A stretch of DNA of 9,560 nt, taken from Candidatus Bathyarchaeota archaeon (lineage in GTDB: Archaea; Thermoproteota; Bathyarchaeia; Bathyarchaeales; Bathycorpusculaceae). The DNA lies in NCBI GenBank assembly GCA_003601785.1, contig PIYA01000024.1:1-9560 (forward strand), in the 5' to 3' direction. The notes under the pieces are model-generated. The model saw nothing but the letters and a program-made list of their open reading frames with translations, was not told where the DNA came from and did no database searches. Shown piece after piece: positions 1 to 6,543 of this stretch. How positions within the stretch are numbered: position 1 is the first letter of the stretch; every line of letters starts with the position of its first letter. A program made the position numbers and the translations under genes.

Positions 1-2
1 TT

Positions 3-137
3 TCTGACCATAGGAGAAGTTTAGTCACGCTTATAACTTATCATCGTCCTTTAAGTGAACGTAAGGTTGTGGTAATAATTTCAATTTTGGTAGCGGCTTC
101 CACGTTTATCGCTGTTCTAATTCATTATTTCTCCTAA
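3..137 (+). CDS. 3' end of a membrane-anchored protein (partial, function unknown)
   Basis: An open frame runs in from the left edge and ends at TAA 135-137, giving 44 residues. The other two forward frames stop almost at once. The visible part has a basic, polar stretch (SDHRRS, then LSERK) followed by about 20 hydrophobic residues (VVVIISILVAASTFIAVLI) and a very short end, HYFS. This looks like a final transmembrane helix with the basic side inside the cell, so the product is either a tail-anchored protein or the last helix of a multi-pass protein. The shape is loosely like small Sec-type membrane subunits, but there is too little sequence to name a family. The call rests only on an open frame plus a convincing membrane helix, so a chance open frame is possible. 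Confidence 0.45.
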   Translation, partial: SDHRRSLVTLITYHRPLSERKVVVIISILVAASTFIAVLIHYFS

Positions 138-153
138 AATCTCCCTTCAAAGA

Positions 154-178
154 TGTGCGTATTACAATGTTACGCACA
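154..178. repeat. Perfect 8-bp inverted repeat with 9-base spacer
   Basis: TGTGCGTA at 154-161 is the exact reverse complement of TACGCACA at 171-178, with ttacaatgt between. It lies 16 bases after the stop of the left-edge gene and about 90 bases before the SecB-like gene. It could be an RNA hairpin protecting the 3' end of the upstream mRNA, or an operator for the downstream promoter. No T-tract follows, so it does not look like a classic terminator. Confidence 0.5.
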
Positions 179-202
179 AAAGGCAAATTCAAGTTGGTGA
201 TA

Positions 203-213
203 GGCTTATAGCG
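203..213 (+). promoter_or_regulatory. Weak TATA-like element for the SecB-like gene
   Basis: The string ggcttatagcg contains CTTATAG, a plausible archaeal TATA box. A start site about 25 bases downstream would fall near 235 and give a leader of roughly 35 bases before GTG 271. No clear purine-rich BRE precedes it, so this is a weak call. Confidence 0.25.
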
Positions 214-270
214 AGGAGTACGTAGTAGAGTTCATTCAGCTGATGTGGGGAATCGATTATTTGCCCAGCG

Positions 271-771
271 GTGTATGTCCCGAATGTTTCAGTTGACGTT
301 GAAATAAAGAGTATACTAGGTGTTAAACTCGTCGAGAAAACTGAGGGGGGCACAGTTAATTTTGATGTAAAGGCAAGGTTAGAGGAAAAGGAGCGCAGGA
401 GCCAGATGGTTAAGGTTGGTTTTAGGCTGTTTTTAACCACAAAGCCTAGTCTTGTTAAGTTTGAAATTGAGGGTGTAGCGACCTTGAAGGGGAAGGATGC
501 GAATATAAATGAAATGTTAGAGGTTGACCCTGAAACGAAAGTTCCGTATGTTTTTCATAAGGTTTATCAGCAAACATTCACAGCTATGTATCTTCTGTCA
601 ACAATGCTGAATGCTCCTTCTCCGCCTTCTGACCTCTTGTTTTCAAGTAAGCATGGAGAGCCTGTTGGAGATGTAAGTGTTGAATCGGAAGCAACGGATG
701 CTGAAGTTGTAAGCGGCGAACCTGAGATGCAGGTGGCAGCAGAGGCTGAGAACGTTGAAGCGAAACAGTAA
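271..771 (+). CDS. Small protein with SecB-like features and an acidic C-terminal tail
   Basis: This encodes 166 residues. Residues about 5-85 read as alternating beta strands (VDVEIKSILGVKL, TVNFDVKARL, VKVGFRLFLTTK, LVKFEIEGVATLKG). A segment with VPYVF at 91-95, a long helix QQTFTAMYLLSTML, and APSPPSDLL at 115-123 follows. The order matches the export chaperone SecB: a four-strand sheet, then a 'FPYAR...' helix ending in 'nLaPvnFdaL'. This is pattern resemblance from memory and not a search result. If it is right, the protein would hold unfolded clients in the cytoplasm, though most archaea lack classical SecB. Residues 124-166 form a low-complexity tail with 11 acidic residues, probably disordered. 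GTG 271 is the only start before residue 46 in this frame, and an in-frame TGA lies at 241-243. No good Shine-Dalgarno is close. It is transcribed alone, ahead of the queT promoter that overlaps its stop region. It may equally be an unrelated archaeal protein. Confidence 0.7.
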   Translation: MYVPNVSVDVEIKSILGVKLVEKTEGGTVNFDVKARLEEKERRSQMVKVGFRLFLTTKPSLVKFEIEGVATLKGKDANINEMLEVDPETKVPYVFHKVYQQTFTAMYLLSTMLNAPSPPSDLLFSSKHGEPVGDVSVESEATDAEVVSGEPEMQVAAEAENVEAKQ

Positions 772-772
772 G

Positions 773-780
773 TTTTATAG
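773..780 (+). promoter_or_regulatory. TATA box of the queT-like gene
   Basis: TTTTATAG begins two bases after the SecB-like stop codon, with purine-rich cgaaacagtaag upstream as a possible BRE. Archaeal spacing of about 26 bases from the box centre puts the start site at about 801-804. That is right at the 5' edge of the structured leader (stem begins at 807) and agrees with the leader being a discrete 5' UTR. Confidence 0.5.
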
Positions 781-800
781 CATTTTACGGTAATGTAAGT

Positions 801-866
801 GTTGTTGGCGGGTGAGTGGACCTCCACCCGTTCCGCCATAAAAACCCCGGTGTAGGAGGTGAAGAA
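801..866 (+). promoter_or_regulatory. Structured 5' leader with pseudoknot that can hide the SD (candidate riboswitch)
   Basis: GGCGG at 807-811 pairs with CCGCC at 833-837 (five GC pairs). The enclosed loop holds CCTCC at 821-825, the exact complement of the Shine-Dalgarno core GGAGG at 855-859. ACC 826-828 can also pair with GGT 849-851 across a three-base bulge. This order (stem, loop strand, stem closure, linker beginning ATAAAAA, then the SD strand) is an H-type pseudoknot, the topology of preQ1-I riboswitches. The same CCTCC can instead be held in local hairpins, either GTGG 816-819 with CCAC 824-827 or GGGTG 810-814 with CACCC 825-829, which would free the SD. Two exclusive states with opposite effects on translation are therefore possible. 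The ligand is unknown; a deazapurine is the natural guess from the gene it precedes. The pairing is seen directly, while the regulatory role is inferred. Confidence 0.5.
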
Positions 867-1373
867 TTGAAGTTAGAAAGTAAAGACTTGGCTTTAACAG
901 CGGTTTTTGCTTCACTTTATGCTGCGGGAGTCGTTTTTCTCGCGCCTATAAGCTTCAGTATTTATCAGGTTAGGGTTGCAGATGCATTGCTTCCATTGTC
1001 GATTTTATTTGGCATGCCAGCAGTGTTTGGGTTGAGCTTAGGTTGTTTGGTTGCAAATGTTTATGGCGGCTTGGGTATTATCGACGTTGTCGGTGGAACT
1101 ATTGCAAACTTTGTTGCGTGTACTTTAGCGTGGTATGTTGGGAGAGGAGGCAACATTATCCACAGATTTTTAGGTTGTCTTGTTGAAACCGCGGTTGTAA
1201 CATTGATTGTTGGAGGATACCTATGGTTAATATTTGATGTTCCGGTAGAGCTTGGATTGCTCGGCATTTTCATCGGTTCACTTGTTGCAATAGACGTTTT
1301 AGGTTTTATACTTTTGGAGAGTTTGCACCGAAGCGGGTTAGGTAAAAAATATGTTGGAAAGAAAGCGCCATAA
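867..1373 (+). CDS. queT: QueT-family membrane transporter (probable queuosine/archaeosine precursor uptake)
   Basis: With TTG 867 as start this is a 168-residue, very hydrophobic protein with five or six membrane segments (about 7-28, 41-60, 74-93, 100-122, 129-151). The family call rests on QVRVADALLPLSILFG (34-49), which matches the QueT pattern 'QvRisEALtvLp', and on the following GCLVANVYGG and GIIDVVGGTIAN, where QueT proteins have 'GCliANlf..GllDiifGslaT'. QueT proteins are small S components of ECF-type vitamin transporters that bring in preQ0/preQ1. In an archaeon the likely use is archaeosine in tRNA, made from preQ0. Start choice: GGAGGTGA at 855-862 lies four bases before TTG 867. 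The longer frame from GTG 816 begins inside the leader stem and has no SD, and its first 17 residues look unlike a membrane protein. No ECF ATPase or T subunit is in the window, so it would have to share an energising module. Its end faces polB, 21 bases away. Confidence 0.75.
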   Translation: MKLESKDLALTAVFASLYAAGVVFLAPISFSIYQVRVADALLPLSILFGMPAVFGLSLGCLVANVYGGLGIIDVVGGTIANFVACTLAWYVGRGGNIIHRFLGCLVETAVVTLIVGGYLWLIFDVPVELGLLGIFIGSLVAIDVLGFILLESLHRSGLGKKYVGKKAP

Positions 1374-1394
1374 AATCACCCTTAGGTTTACAGT

Positions 1395-4070
1395 TTACAT
1401 GAAGCGTTCCAATTTCGTTAGTCCTATTATCTCGTCGAAGTCTAAGCCTAGAGCGTCTAAGACTTGGTCAAAGGTTGAGTGAAGATAAGCCACATACTTG
1501 TCGACGTCTATTTCGTTTTTTGTTGCCAATTCCACAGGTTTTACATGGGGTTCTTTGGTTACTTTGACGAAGCTTATCAAGTCTCCTGCCTTTAACTCTA
1601 TTCCTTTTTCTTTCAGAATTCTGGCTGCTCTAACATGTTGTGGGGTTGTTTTCACGTAATGTTCTGGTGCTTCGCCTAACACCACGTTAAACGCCAGCTC
1701 CTCTAGGCTTTCCCACTGTCTCCTTTTTAATCTCATGTAACAGTCGCGAACTATGTTGCAGACATCTTTTTTCGCTTCTTCAAAGTCCGCTGGGGTCTTC
1801 ACCATAGCCAAGCGTTCTTTCATTTTGTCGAAGGCTTTTTTAATGAAGGGTGGTATGTGCCGCTTTTTACCTGTCAAGCCTTTTACATCCACGCTTCCAT
1901 CCTCTAGAACTCCTAGATAGTTCTTTTTTCTTGAGCTGAAAACTGCGTATCTGTAGACTTTGTCTACGTCTAATCCCATTTTCAGTTCTTTTTCTGTCCA
2001 TCTGGCAAGTTCTCTGATTTGTTCTTTTGTTGGGTTTTTGAGAAAGACGCTGTCCGTGTCTCCGTATAAGACTTGGATGCCTAGTTCCTTTGTTTTGTTG
2101 ATTATCTGGGTTATTGAGTGTCTTCCTAGGGCTGCTGTTGCCTCCGCCACTGGTGGACAGTAAAGATCAAAGGTTTCAGCGCCGAAAACCCCGTAGCTTG
2201 CGTTTAAAATCACTTTTAATGCACCTTGGATAAGCCTATACCAGTTCCTTATTTCCGCTGATAACGATTTATCCTTTGATTTCGGCTTATACCATTGGAC
2301 ACGCAGGTCTCTTAAAGAGCCGATTAATAGGCTTTCCAATGCACGTTTTTTCTTGCAGACCCAATGGGTGGTGCCTGGGATTATGTTGTCTCTGCATTCC
2401 GGGTGTGGACACAAGATGGACTGGTAACCTAGATTCCATACTTTTATTATTGAGGGGTATAGGCTTGGGAAGTCCATGACCGCAACGTTGAAATGAATCC
2501 CTGGAACCGGTTCCACAACGATTGCGCCTTTGTATTTTTTACCCTTTATGATGGCTTTTGTCGACGTCTTACCTTTTTTGGCTAGGATGTCTTCAGCGTT
2601 TGGAATTAACATGTTTCTTCTTCTATGTTCATGATGCATGAAGTTTCTTATCCAACGTGAAACTCCTTGGCGGCTTACATCCTCCATCGGCATGCTGCTG
2701 ATTCTGGCTAATATCAGTATTAGTTTCATAACTAAGTCGTCTTCGAAACTTGTGAGCTTATAGGTTATTTCGGTGTCTCTGAAACAGTATTCAGCGAGTT
2801 CAGTGTAGGTTAGCTCACCAATTGGTTTTTCAATCGGAATTTTTTCCAGTTCGATTAACGCTCTGCCAACATCGTTAAGGGTAACATCACGATAACGATT
2901 GTTGAAAGCGTAGATTTGGATGGAACGGTTGAAGAAAAACTTGTATAGGTCAATGTGCACGCCGTATTTTAATAAACAAACACGTCTACCCATCTCTATC
3001 GGAATCTCATCTCTTCTGAAACCAAGGTTCTGCGCTCTGTGAAACAAGTAGCGAAGGTCAAAATCGTCTCCGTTAAACGTTATGACAAAAGGGTAATCCC
3101 ATAAGGCATCGAAAACATTCCTCAAAAGCTTCTCTTCGGAATCATAATATTCGAGGTTTACACCCGCTGGTAAACGTTCACTTCCTTCGCGAACACCTGG
3201 TCTTTTCAGCAGCAGCACTCTTTTCTTTCCGTCAGAACCGTAAAGTGAAACACAAACAACTTGATAGGCTGCCTCTCGAGGGTCCGGCATCCTTGTTGGT
3301 ATCGGTGAATAAACTTCTATGTCTAGGGCTACGCGACGGAACTTTGGAGCCGGATACTCTAACAGTCTAGCCCAATGCTCAATGTACTGCAACTCCTCAG
3401 CCGTAGCTTTCTTAAACGTCTCACATATTTGCTTAACCATTCTTTCAGCTTGTTCCACCTTCTTCGGAACGAGACTACCGTTTTTAACCTCGTAGACCAT
3501 TCCAGGCCAAAGGTTTCTGTCGTAGATATATGACTGGTAGTACTTTATCTTGGCTTCCCAAACCTTTATTTCATCTCGAGAAACAGGAACTTCTGAAACC
3601 TTTGGAAATTCTTCTGGGATTATGTCTCTTAAGCAACCTCTTGCTCGACCCCCGATGGCCAACGGGTCCTTCGCCACAACCTTTGTCACCTTCACGTTTT
3701 TGTCAAGTAAAGGGTCAAATTTTTCCACAATTTCTGCATGGTCAAAGCCTGGATGTCTAACCACACGGTCTATTTTTTCAAGCTCGTAGGGAGAAAGATT
3801 TGTTAGACAATACGGTTTGTGTCCTGTGTTATCATACCAGAAGTAGATTCTGGCTGATGTAGGTTCGTAGAGCTTGATTAGAGCTTTTCTGATTTTTCCG
3901 TCGTATGTTGCTGAAACAAAATATGAAGGCGGCAGGTTTTCAGGTGCAACTGGGGGAAAAACACGTTTTGTTCTTTCTTTTTCTATAGTTTCCGTGAAGG
4001 GTAAGGCTTCCGCTTCCTTTTCTTCTGGATGCTTGGTCTTTGAATAATCATCTAGACGTGTTTGAACCAT
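1395..4070 (-). CDS. polB: Family B replicative DNA polymerase, crenarchaeal PolB1 type
   Basis: This is a full-length 891-residue polymerase with 3'-5' exonuclease, which copies chromosomal DNA with PCNA. The exonuclease motifs are intact: Exo I DIEVY (D250, E252), Exo II FNGDDFDL (N333, D335), Exo III YCFRD (Y428, D432). The polymerase motifs are also intact: motif A DFPSLYPSII (D533), motif B KVILNASYG (K619, N623, Y626), motif C YGDTDS (D671, D673), then KKNY (715-718). The N-terminal YDNTGHKPY and the C-terminal VKPVELA recall Sulfolobus PolB1. Between motifs A and B, residues C554, H556, C559, H569 and C572 form a Cys/His cluster that may be a disulfide or zinc knuckle. Residues 3-9, QTRLDDY, resemble a PCNA-binding box. 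An in-frame ATG lies six codons upstream at 4088, but the TATA-like CATATAC (4092-4098) is about 25 bases before ATG 4070, which suggests leaderless initiation there. If the upstream ATG is used the protein is 897 residues. Confidence 0.95.
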   Translation of the reverse strand: MVQTRLDDYSKTKHPEEKEAEALPFTETIEKERTKRVFPPVAPENLPPSYFVSATYDGKIRKALIKLYEPTSARIYFWYDNTGHKPYCLTNLSPYELEKIDRVVRHPGFDHAEIVEKFDPLLDKNVKVTKVVAKDPLAIGGRARGCLRDIIPEEFPKVSEVPVSRDEIKVWEAKIKYYQSYIYDRNLWPGMVYEVKNGSLVPKKVEQAERMVKQICETFKKATAEELQYIEHWARLLEYPAPKFRRVALDIEVYSPIPTRMPDPREAAYQVVCVSLYGSDGKKRVLLLKRPGVREGSERLPAGVNLEYYDSEEKLLRNVFDALWDYPFVITFNGDDFDLRYLFHRAQNLGFRRDEIPIEMGRRVCLLKYGVHIDLYKFFFNRSIQIYAFNNRYRDVTLNDVGRALIELEKIPIEKPIGELTYTELAEYCFRDTEITYKLTSFEDDLVMKLILILARISSMPMEDVSRQGVSRWIRNFMHHEHRRRNMLIPNAEDILAKKGKTSTKAIIKGKKYKGAIVVEPVPGIHFNVAVMDFPSLYPSIIKVWNLGYQSILCPHPECRDNIIPGTTHWVCKKKRALESLLIGSLRDLRVQWYKPKSKDKSLSAEIRNWYRLIQGALKVILNASYGVFGAETFDLYCPPVAEATAALGRHSITQIINKTKELGIQVLYGDTDSVFLKNPTKEQIRELARWTEKELKMGLDVDKVYRYAVFSSRKKNYLGVLEDGSVDVKGLTGKKRHIPPFIKKAFDKMKERLAMVKTPADFEEAKKDVCNIVRDCYMRLKRRQWESLEELAFNVVLGEAPEHYVKTTPQHVRAARILKEKGIELKAGDLISFVKVTKEPHVKPVELATKNEIDVDKYVAYLHSTFDQVLDALGLDFDEIIGLTKLERFM

Positions 4071-4088
4071 TTTAAACCTTGGACCCAT

Positions 4089-4160
4089 TAAGTATATGAA
4101 AGCGATACGCTAAAACTCTTACTAACAAGTGGTTGCCACTGTTTTAAAACTGTTCGGTGA
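4089..4160. promoter_or_regulatory. Divergent promoter region between polB and the m5C methyltransferase
   Basis: Seventy-two bases separate the outermost starts. On the minus strand, CATATAC (4092-4098) can serve polB. On the plus strand, TTTTAAAA (4142-4149) can serve the methyltransferase, with a start site predicted near 4170. Two symmetrical elements are present: AGCG-ata-CGCT at 4101-4111, which is perfect, and ACTGTTTT/AAAACTGT at 4138-4153, which matches at 7 of 8 positions and contains the TATA itself. The second could be a repressor site, although AT-rich TATA boxes are often palindromic by composition. Confidence 0.4.
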
Positions 4161-5516
4161 GTGAAGCAGTTGCTTAAGGAAGCTTGGAGTCTTGCGATTG
4201 AAACCCTAAGCTGGATGGAAATGCAAAAACTAAGTGAACATTTAGCATTGGCAAAAACCGTCAGACAGTTAGGCATAAGAGATTCTAACGTTATTAGGCT
4301 GGCTCACAGACTTGTTTGTGAAACCGTTAGGCGAGAAAACTTCATAGATAAGTTCATAAACAATGTTTTGAAGCCTAGGGCAATCAGCGAATTCAAGCTC
4401 GGTGTCCAAGCTTTTTTAAGGCTTTATGTTTACCAAACGAGAATAGCGAAAAAATGGTCTAAAATCGATGTAGAAGAAGCCGCAAGCATAGCTAGGCTTG
4501 CTCGTTCTATTTTAGGATGGCAAACTCTGCAAAAAATAGAACATGTGTTAGGCTTATTATTGACACAGAGTCCAGATTCTGTTCTGAAAAGCGTGAGTGA
4601 TGAGGAGAAGGTTGGGCTTTCAACTTTTCATCCAACATGGTTTGTGAGATATTGCTTCAAACTTCTAGGTAGAAACGAAGCTATGAAGCTGTTAGAGGCA
4701 AACATGAACTCTCCACCTACTTATATCAGATTGAACACGCTCAAGGCTTCGGAAGATGAAATAATCCAAAAACTTGTGAGAGAAGGAGTTAAAGCTGAAA
4801 AAGTTGAAAAGTTAAGATACGCGTACAAAGTGATAAGCACAAGGCGTCCTCTGACTAAAACCTTAAGCTTTAAGGAAGGCTTGTTTTATATACAGGATAA
4901 AGCAAGCTGTTTTGCAGCCGAAGTTGCAAATCCGAAACCTGGAATAACTCTTTTCGATGTTTGTGCAGCTCCTGGAGCCAAAACCACCTATCTAGCCCAA
5001 CTTATGAAGAACCAAGGCGTTATTTATTCCTTGGATTATTCAAGGCGTAGGATGAATATTTGGAGAAATGAAGTTGCTCGCATGGGTGTAAAAATAGCGG
5101 TTCCAATAATCGCTGACGCTTGCAATCCTCTGCCTCTTAACATAAAAGCAGACATGGTGATTCTAGACCCACCGTGTACAAGCACAGGTGCTTTTGCAAG
5201 GGTACCATCATCCAAGTGGAGACTTACAAGGCGTTCTGTGGATAAAATGACTGAAATCCAGTGGGAAATGATAAACAACTGTGCCGAAAGGGTGAAGTCT
5301 AAGGGCTTCTTGGTTTATTCCACTTGTAGTATAACGGTTGAGGAAAACGAGAGGCTCATAGAACGCTTCTTGAAATGGCATCCAGACTTTTCACTGGTTA
5401 AGATAAAATCGAAAATAGGTCTGCCAGGTTTGAGGGGGATTGAAAAGTGTCGAAGGCTTTATCCACACATCCACCAGTGCAACGGATTTTTCATTGCAAA
5501 ACTGTTGAGAGAATAA
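4161..5516 (+). CDS. NOL1/NOP2/Sun (RsmB-like) RNA cytosine-C5 methyltransferase with NusB-like N-terminus
   Basis: This 451-residue protein transfers methyl from S-adenosylmethionine to C5 of cytosine in rRNA or tRNA. The helical first ~150 residues (ISEFKLGVQAFLRLYVYQT and ARLARSILGWQ) match the NusB-like RNA-binding domain fused to this family in RsmB/Fmu. After the linker PPTYIRLNTLK comes the catalytic domain, with YIQDKASCFAAEV, SAM motif I DVCAAPGAKTT (266-276), motif IV DPPCTSTGA with release cysteine C339, and motif VI YSTCS with nucleophile C389. The family ending RLYPHIHQCNGFFIAKLLR is also present. Motif I has alanine (A273) where the family normally has the second glycine of CAAPGGKT, but both catalytic cysteines are there. 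The target RNA cannot be read from sequence. Start: GTG 4161 gives the longest frame, but GGTGAG (4156-4161) is better placed for TTG 4170, three codons in. The gene converges on agmatinase with a gap of three bases. Confidence 0.9.
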   Translation: MKQLLKEAWSLAIETLSWMEMQKLSEHLALAKTVRQLGIRDSNVIRLAHRLVCETVRRENFIDKFINNVLKPRAISEFKLGVQAFLRLYVYQTRIAKKWSKIDVEEAASIARLARSILGWQTLQKIEHVLGLLLTQSPDSVLKSVSDEEKVGLSTFHPTWFVRYCFKLLGRNEAMKLLEANMNSPPTYIRLNTLKASEDEIIQKLVREGVKAEKVEKLRYAYKVISTRRPLTKTLSFKEGLFYIQDKASCFAAEVANPKPGITLFDVCAAPGAKTTYLAQLMKNQGVIYSLDYSRRRMNIWRNEVARMGVKIAVPIIADACNPLPLNIKADMVILDPPCTSTGAFARVPSSKWRLTRRSVDKMTEIQWEMINNCAERVKSKGFLVYSTCSITVEENERLIERFLKWHPDFSLVKIKSKIGLPGLRGIEKCRRLYPHIHQCNGFFIAKLLRE

Positions 5517-5519
5517 AAT

Positions 5520-6422
5520 CTATTTGCTTTTCCTAGATTTTTCTATTTGGCATAGCACTTCAAATATTATTTTTGCCGCTTGAACCGCTGAAACTCCACG
5601 GTCATAAGGTGGTGCAACTTCCACCAAGTCGAAGCCTATCACGCGTCTGTCACATACGCCGCTTAAGATGTCAAGCAGAGCGTATGGCTCAAGTCCCTCC
5701 GGCTCTGGATTTTGAACAGCTGGAGCGTAGGCCGGGTCTAGAACATCCATATCAATAGACAGGTAAATTTTCTCGTATTCACTTAGTTTTTCTTTTAACC
5801 GATCCACGACGTGTTCGGTTCCTTTCCTTCTGATTTGATGTGTTGTGAAAAATTCTACTCCAGCTTTTTCCGCGTAGTTCAGCTCTTCTCTGCAGACAGC
5901 TCTTGTGCCAACTTCAATTATTTTCGCTGGTTTTGCTTCCTCGTTTATTCTCCGCATAAAGGTTGTGTGAGAGAGTTTCAGCCCTAAGAACTCGTTTCTT
6001 AGGTCGAGATGAGCGTCAAAACTCACGATGGCTAATTTTGAAAACTCATCCTCTAACCCTTTGATAACACCTAACGTGATTGTGTGCTCTCCGCCGATTG
6101 TTACCGGAGTTTTCCCGTTCTTTACAATCTCTCCGATGACGAGCGCTAGCCTTTCCAGAGTTTTCTCGGTTTCCGTTAACACGTGTAAGTCACCTAAATC
6201 GTGCAGTTTTAACTCTTCTACGTCTATGTCCGTTCGAAAACTGTAGGTTTCAATGTTTAAGGACGCCTCTCTAATCACGTTTGGGGCGAATCTAGCTCCG
6301 GTTCTGTAAGTGCTTGTAGCGTCAAAGGGAACACCTAAAACCACGTAATCCGCCTTTTCGAATGTTTTTTGGAAACCGCTGAAAACGTTTGACTGTGAGA
6401 CAAAAAGTTCACGATAACTCAT
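5520..6422 (-). CDS. speB: Agmatinase / ureohydrolase (arginase family)
   Basis: This 300-residue enzyme hydrolyses agmatine to putrescine and urea using two manganese ions, in polyamine synthesis from arginine. The arginase-fold metal ligands are all present: GGEHTIT (H113), SFDAHLD (D136, H138, D140), and SIDMDVLDP (D224, D226). SHTTF at 151-155 and DLVEVAPPYD (E268) fit the substrate-side motifs. The third motif reads YAPAVQNPEPEGL where bacterial agmatinases usually have 'faPGtgTPepgGl', a variant I associate with archaeal members. In some archaea this family acts instead on N1-aminopropylagmatine on the way to spermidine, and the sequence alone cannot separate the two. Start: ATG 6422 has GGAG nine bases upstream and leads directly into the conserved YVVLGVPFDATSTYRTGARF. 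No arginine decarboxylase, hypusine or aminopropyltransferase gene lies in the window. Confidence 0.92.
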   Translation of the reverse strand: MSYRELFVSQSNVFSGFQKTFEKADYVVLGVPFDATSTYRTGARFAPNVIREASLNIETYSFRTDIDVEELKLHDLGDLHVLTETEKTLERLALVIGEIVKNGKTPVTIGGEHTITLGVIKGLEDEFSKLAIVSFDAHLDLRNEFLGLKLSHTTFMRRINEEAKPAKIIEVGTRAVCREELNYAEKAGVEFFTTHQIRRKGTEHVVDRLKEKLSEYEKIYLSIDMDVLDPAYAPAVQNPEPEGLEPYALLDILSGVCDRRVIGFDLVEVAPPYDRGVSAVQAAKIIFEVLCQIEKSRKSK

Positions 6423-6453
6423 CTTTCATTCTCCATTTTCCATTTTGAATCTG

Positions 6454-6460
6454 TTATAAT
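6454..6460 (-). promoter_or_regulatory. Possible TATA box for agmatinase
   Basis: Read on the minus strand, ATTATAA lies about 32-38 bases before the agmatinase ATG. A start site about 26 bases on would leave a leader of roughly 8-12 bases that just includes the GGAG Shine-Dalgarno. A second AT-rich stretch (TTTAAG, near 6494) is an alternative. The region is AT-rich, so either could be chance. Confidence 0.3.
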
Positions 6461-6533
6461 CTCTCAGTAGCTCTAAACTCTTTCTCTCATCCAGCTTAAA
6501 TTAATGCAAAGATGTTAAGATTTTTGAAACATT

Positions 6534-6543
6534 AAATTTATTA
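6534..6543 (+). promoter_or_regulatory. TATA box of the four-helix membrane protein gene
   Basis: AAATTTATTA is preceded by gaaacatt, a reasonable BRE. Standard spacing puts transcription start near 6565, giving a leader of about 18 bases that contains the weak SD AAGGCGG before ATG 6583. Confidence 0.45.

Noticed and set aside
195..243. GTGATAG and a later CTGA, considered as boxes C and D of a C/D guide RNA.
   Set aside because: Box C has a mismatch and no D' or C' boxes are visible; chance matches of this size are common.
243..296. A 17-codon reading frame from ATG 243 (ends ...CPECFS) overlapping the start of the SecB-like gene in another frame.
   Set aside because: It is very short, has no Shine-Dalgarno at the right distance and no family resemblance. 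A frameshift joining it to the main frame cannot be shown.
816..866. N-terminal extension of the queT-like protein from GTG 816.
   Set aside because: The 17 extra codons lie inside the GC-rich leader structure, have no SD and encode polar sequence unlike the family. TTG 867 follows an excellent GGAGGTGA.
1960..3789. Several plus-strand open frames of 64-80 codons inside polB.
   Set aside because: They are shadows of a gene whose every motif is read on the minus strand, and they show no promoter, SD or family resemblance.
6426..6500. A 24-codon minus-strand open stretch just upstream of agmatinase, ending in TGA three bases before its ATG, with protein-like composition (LDERKSLELLRDY then NRFKMENGE).
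   Set aside because: There is a stop immediately upstream and no ATG, GTG or TTG start except near its very end. It could be a remnant of a lost upstream gene but is too short to support.
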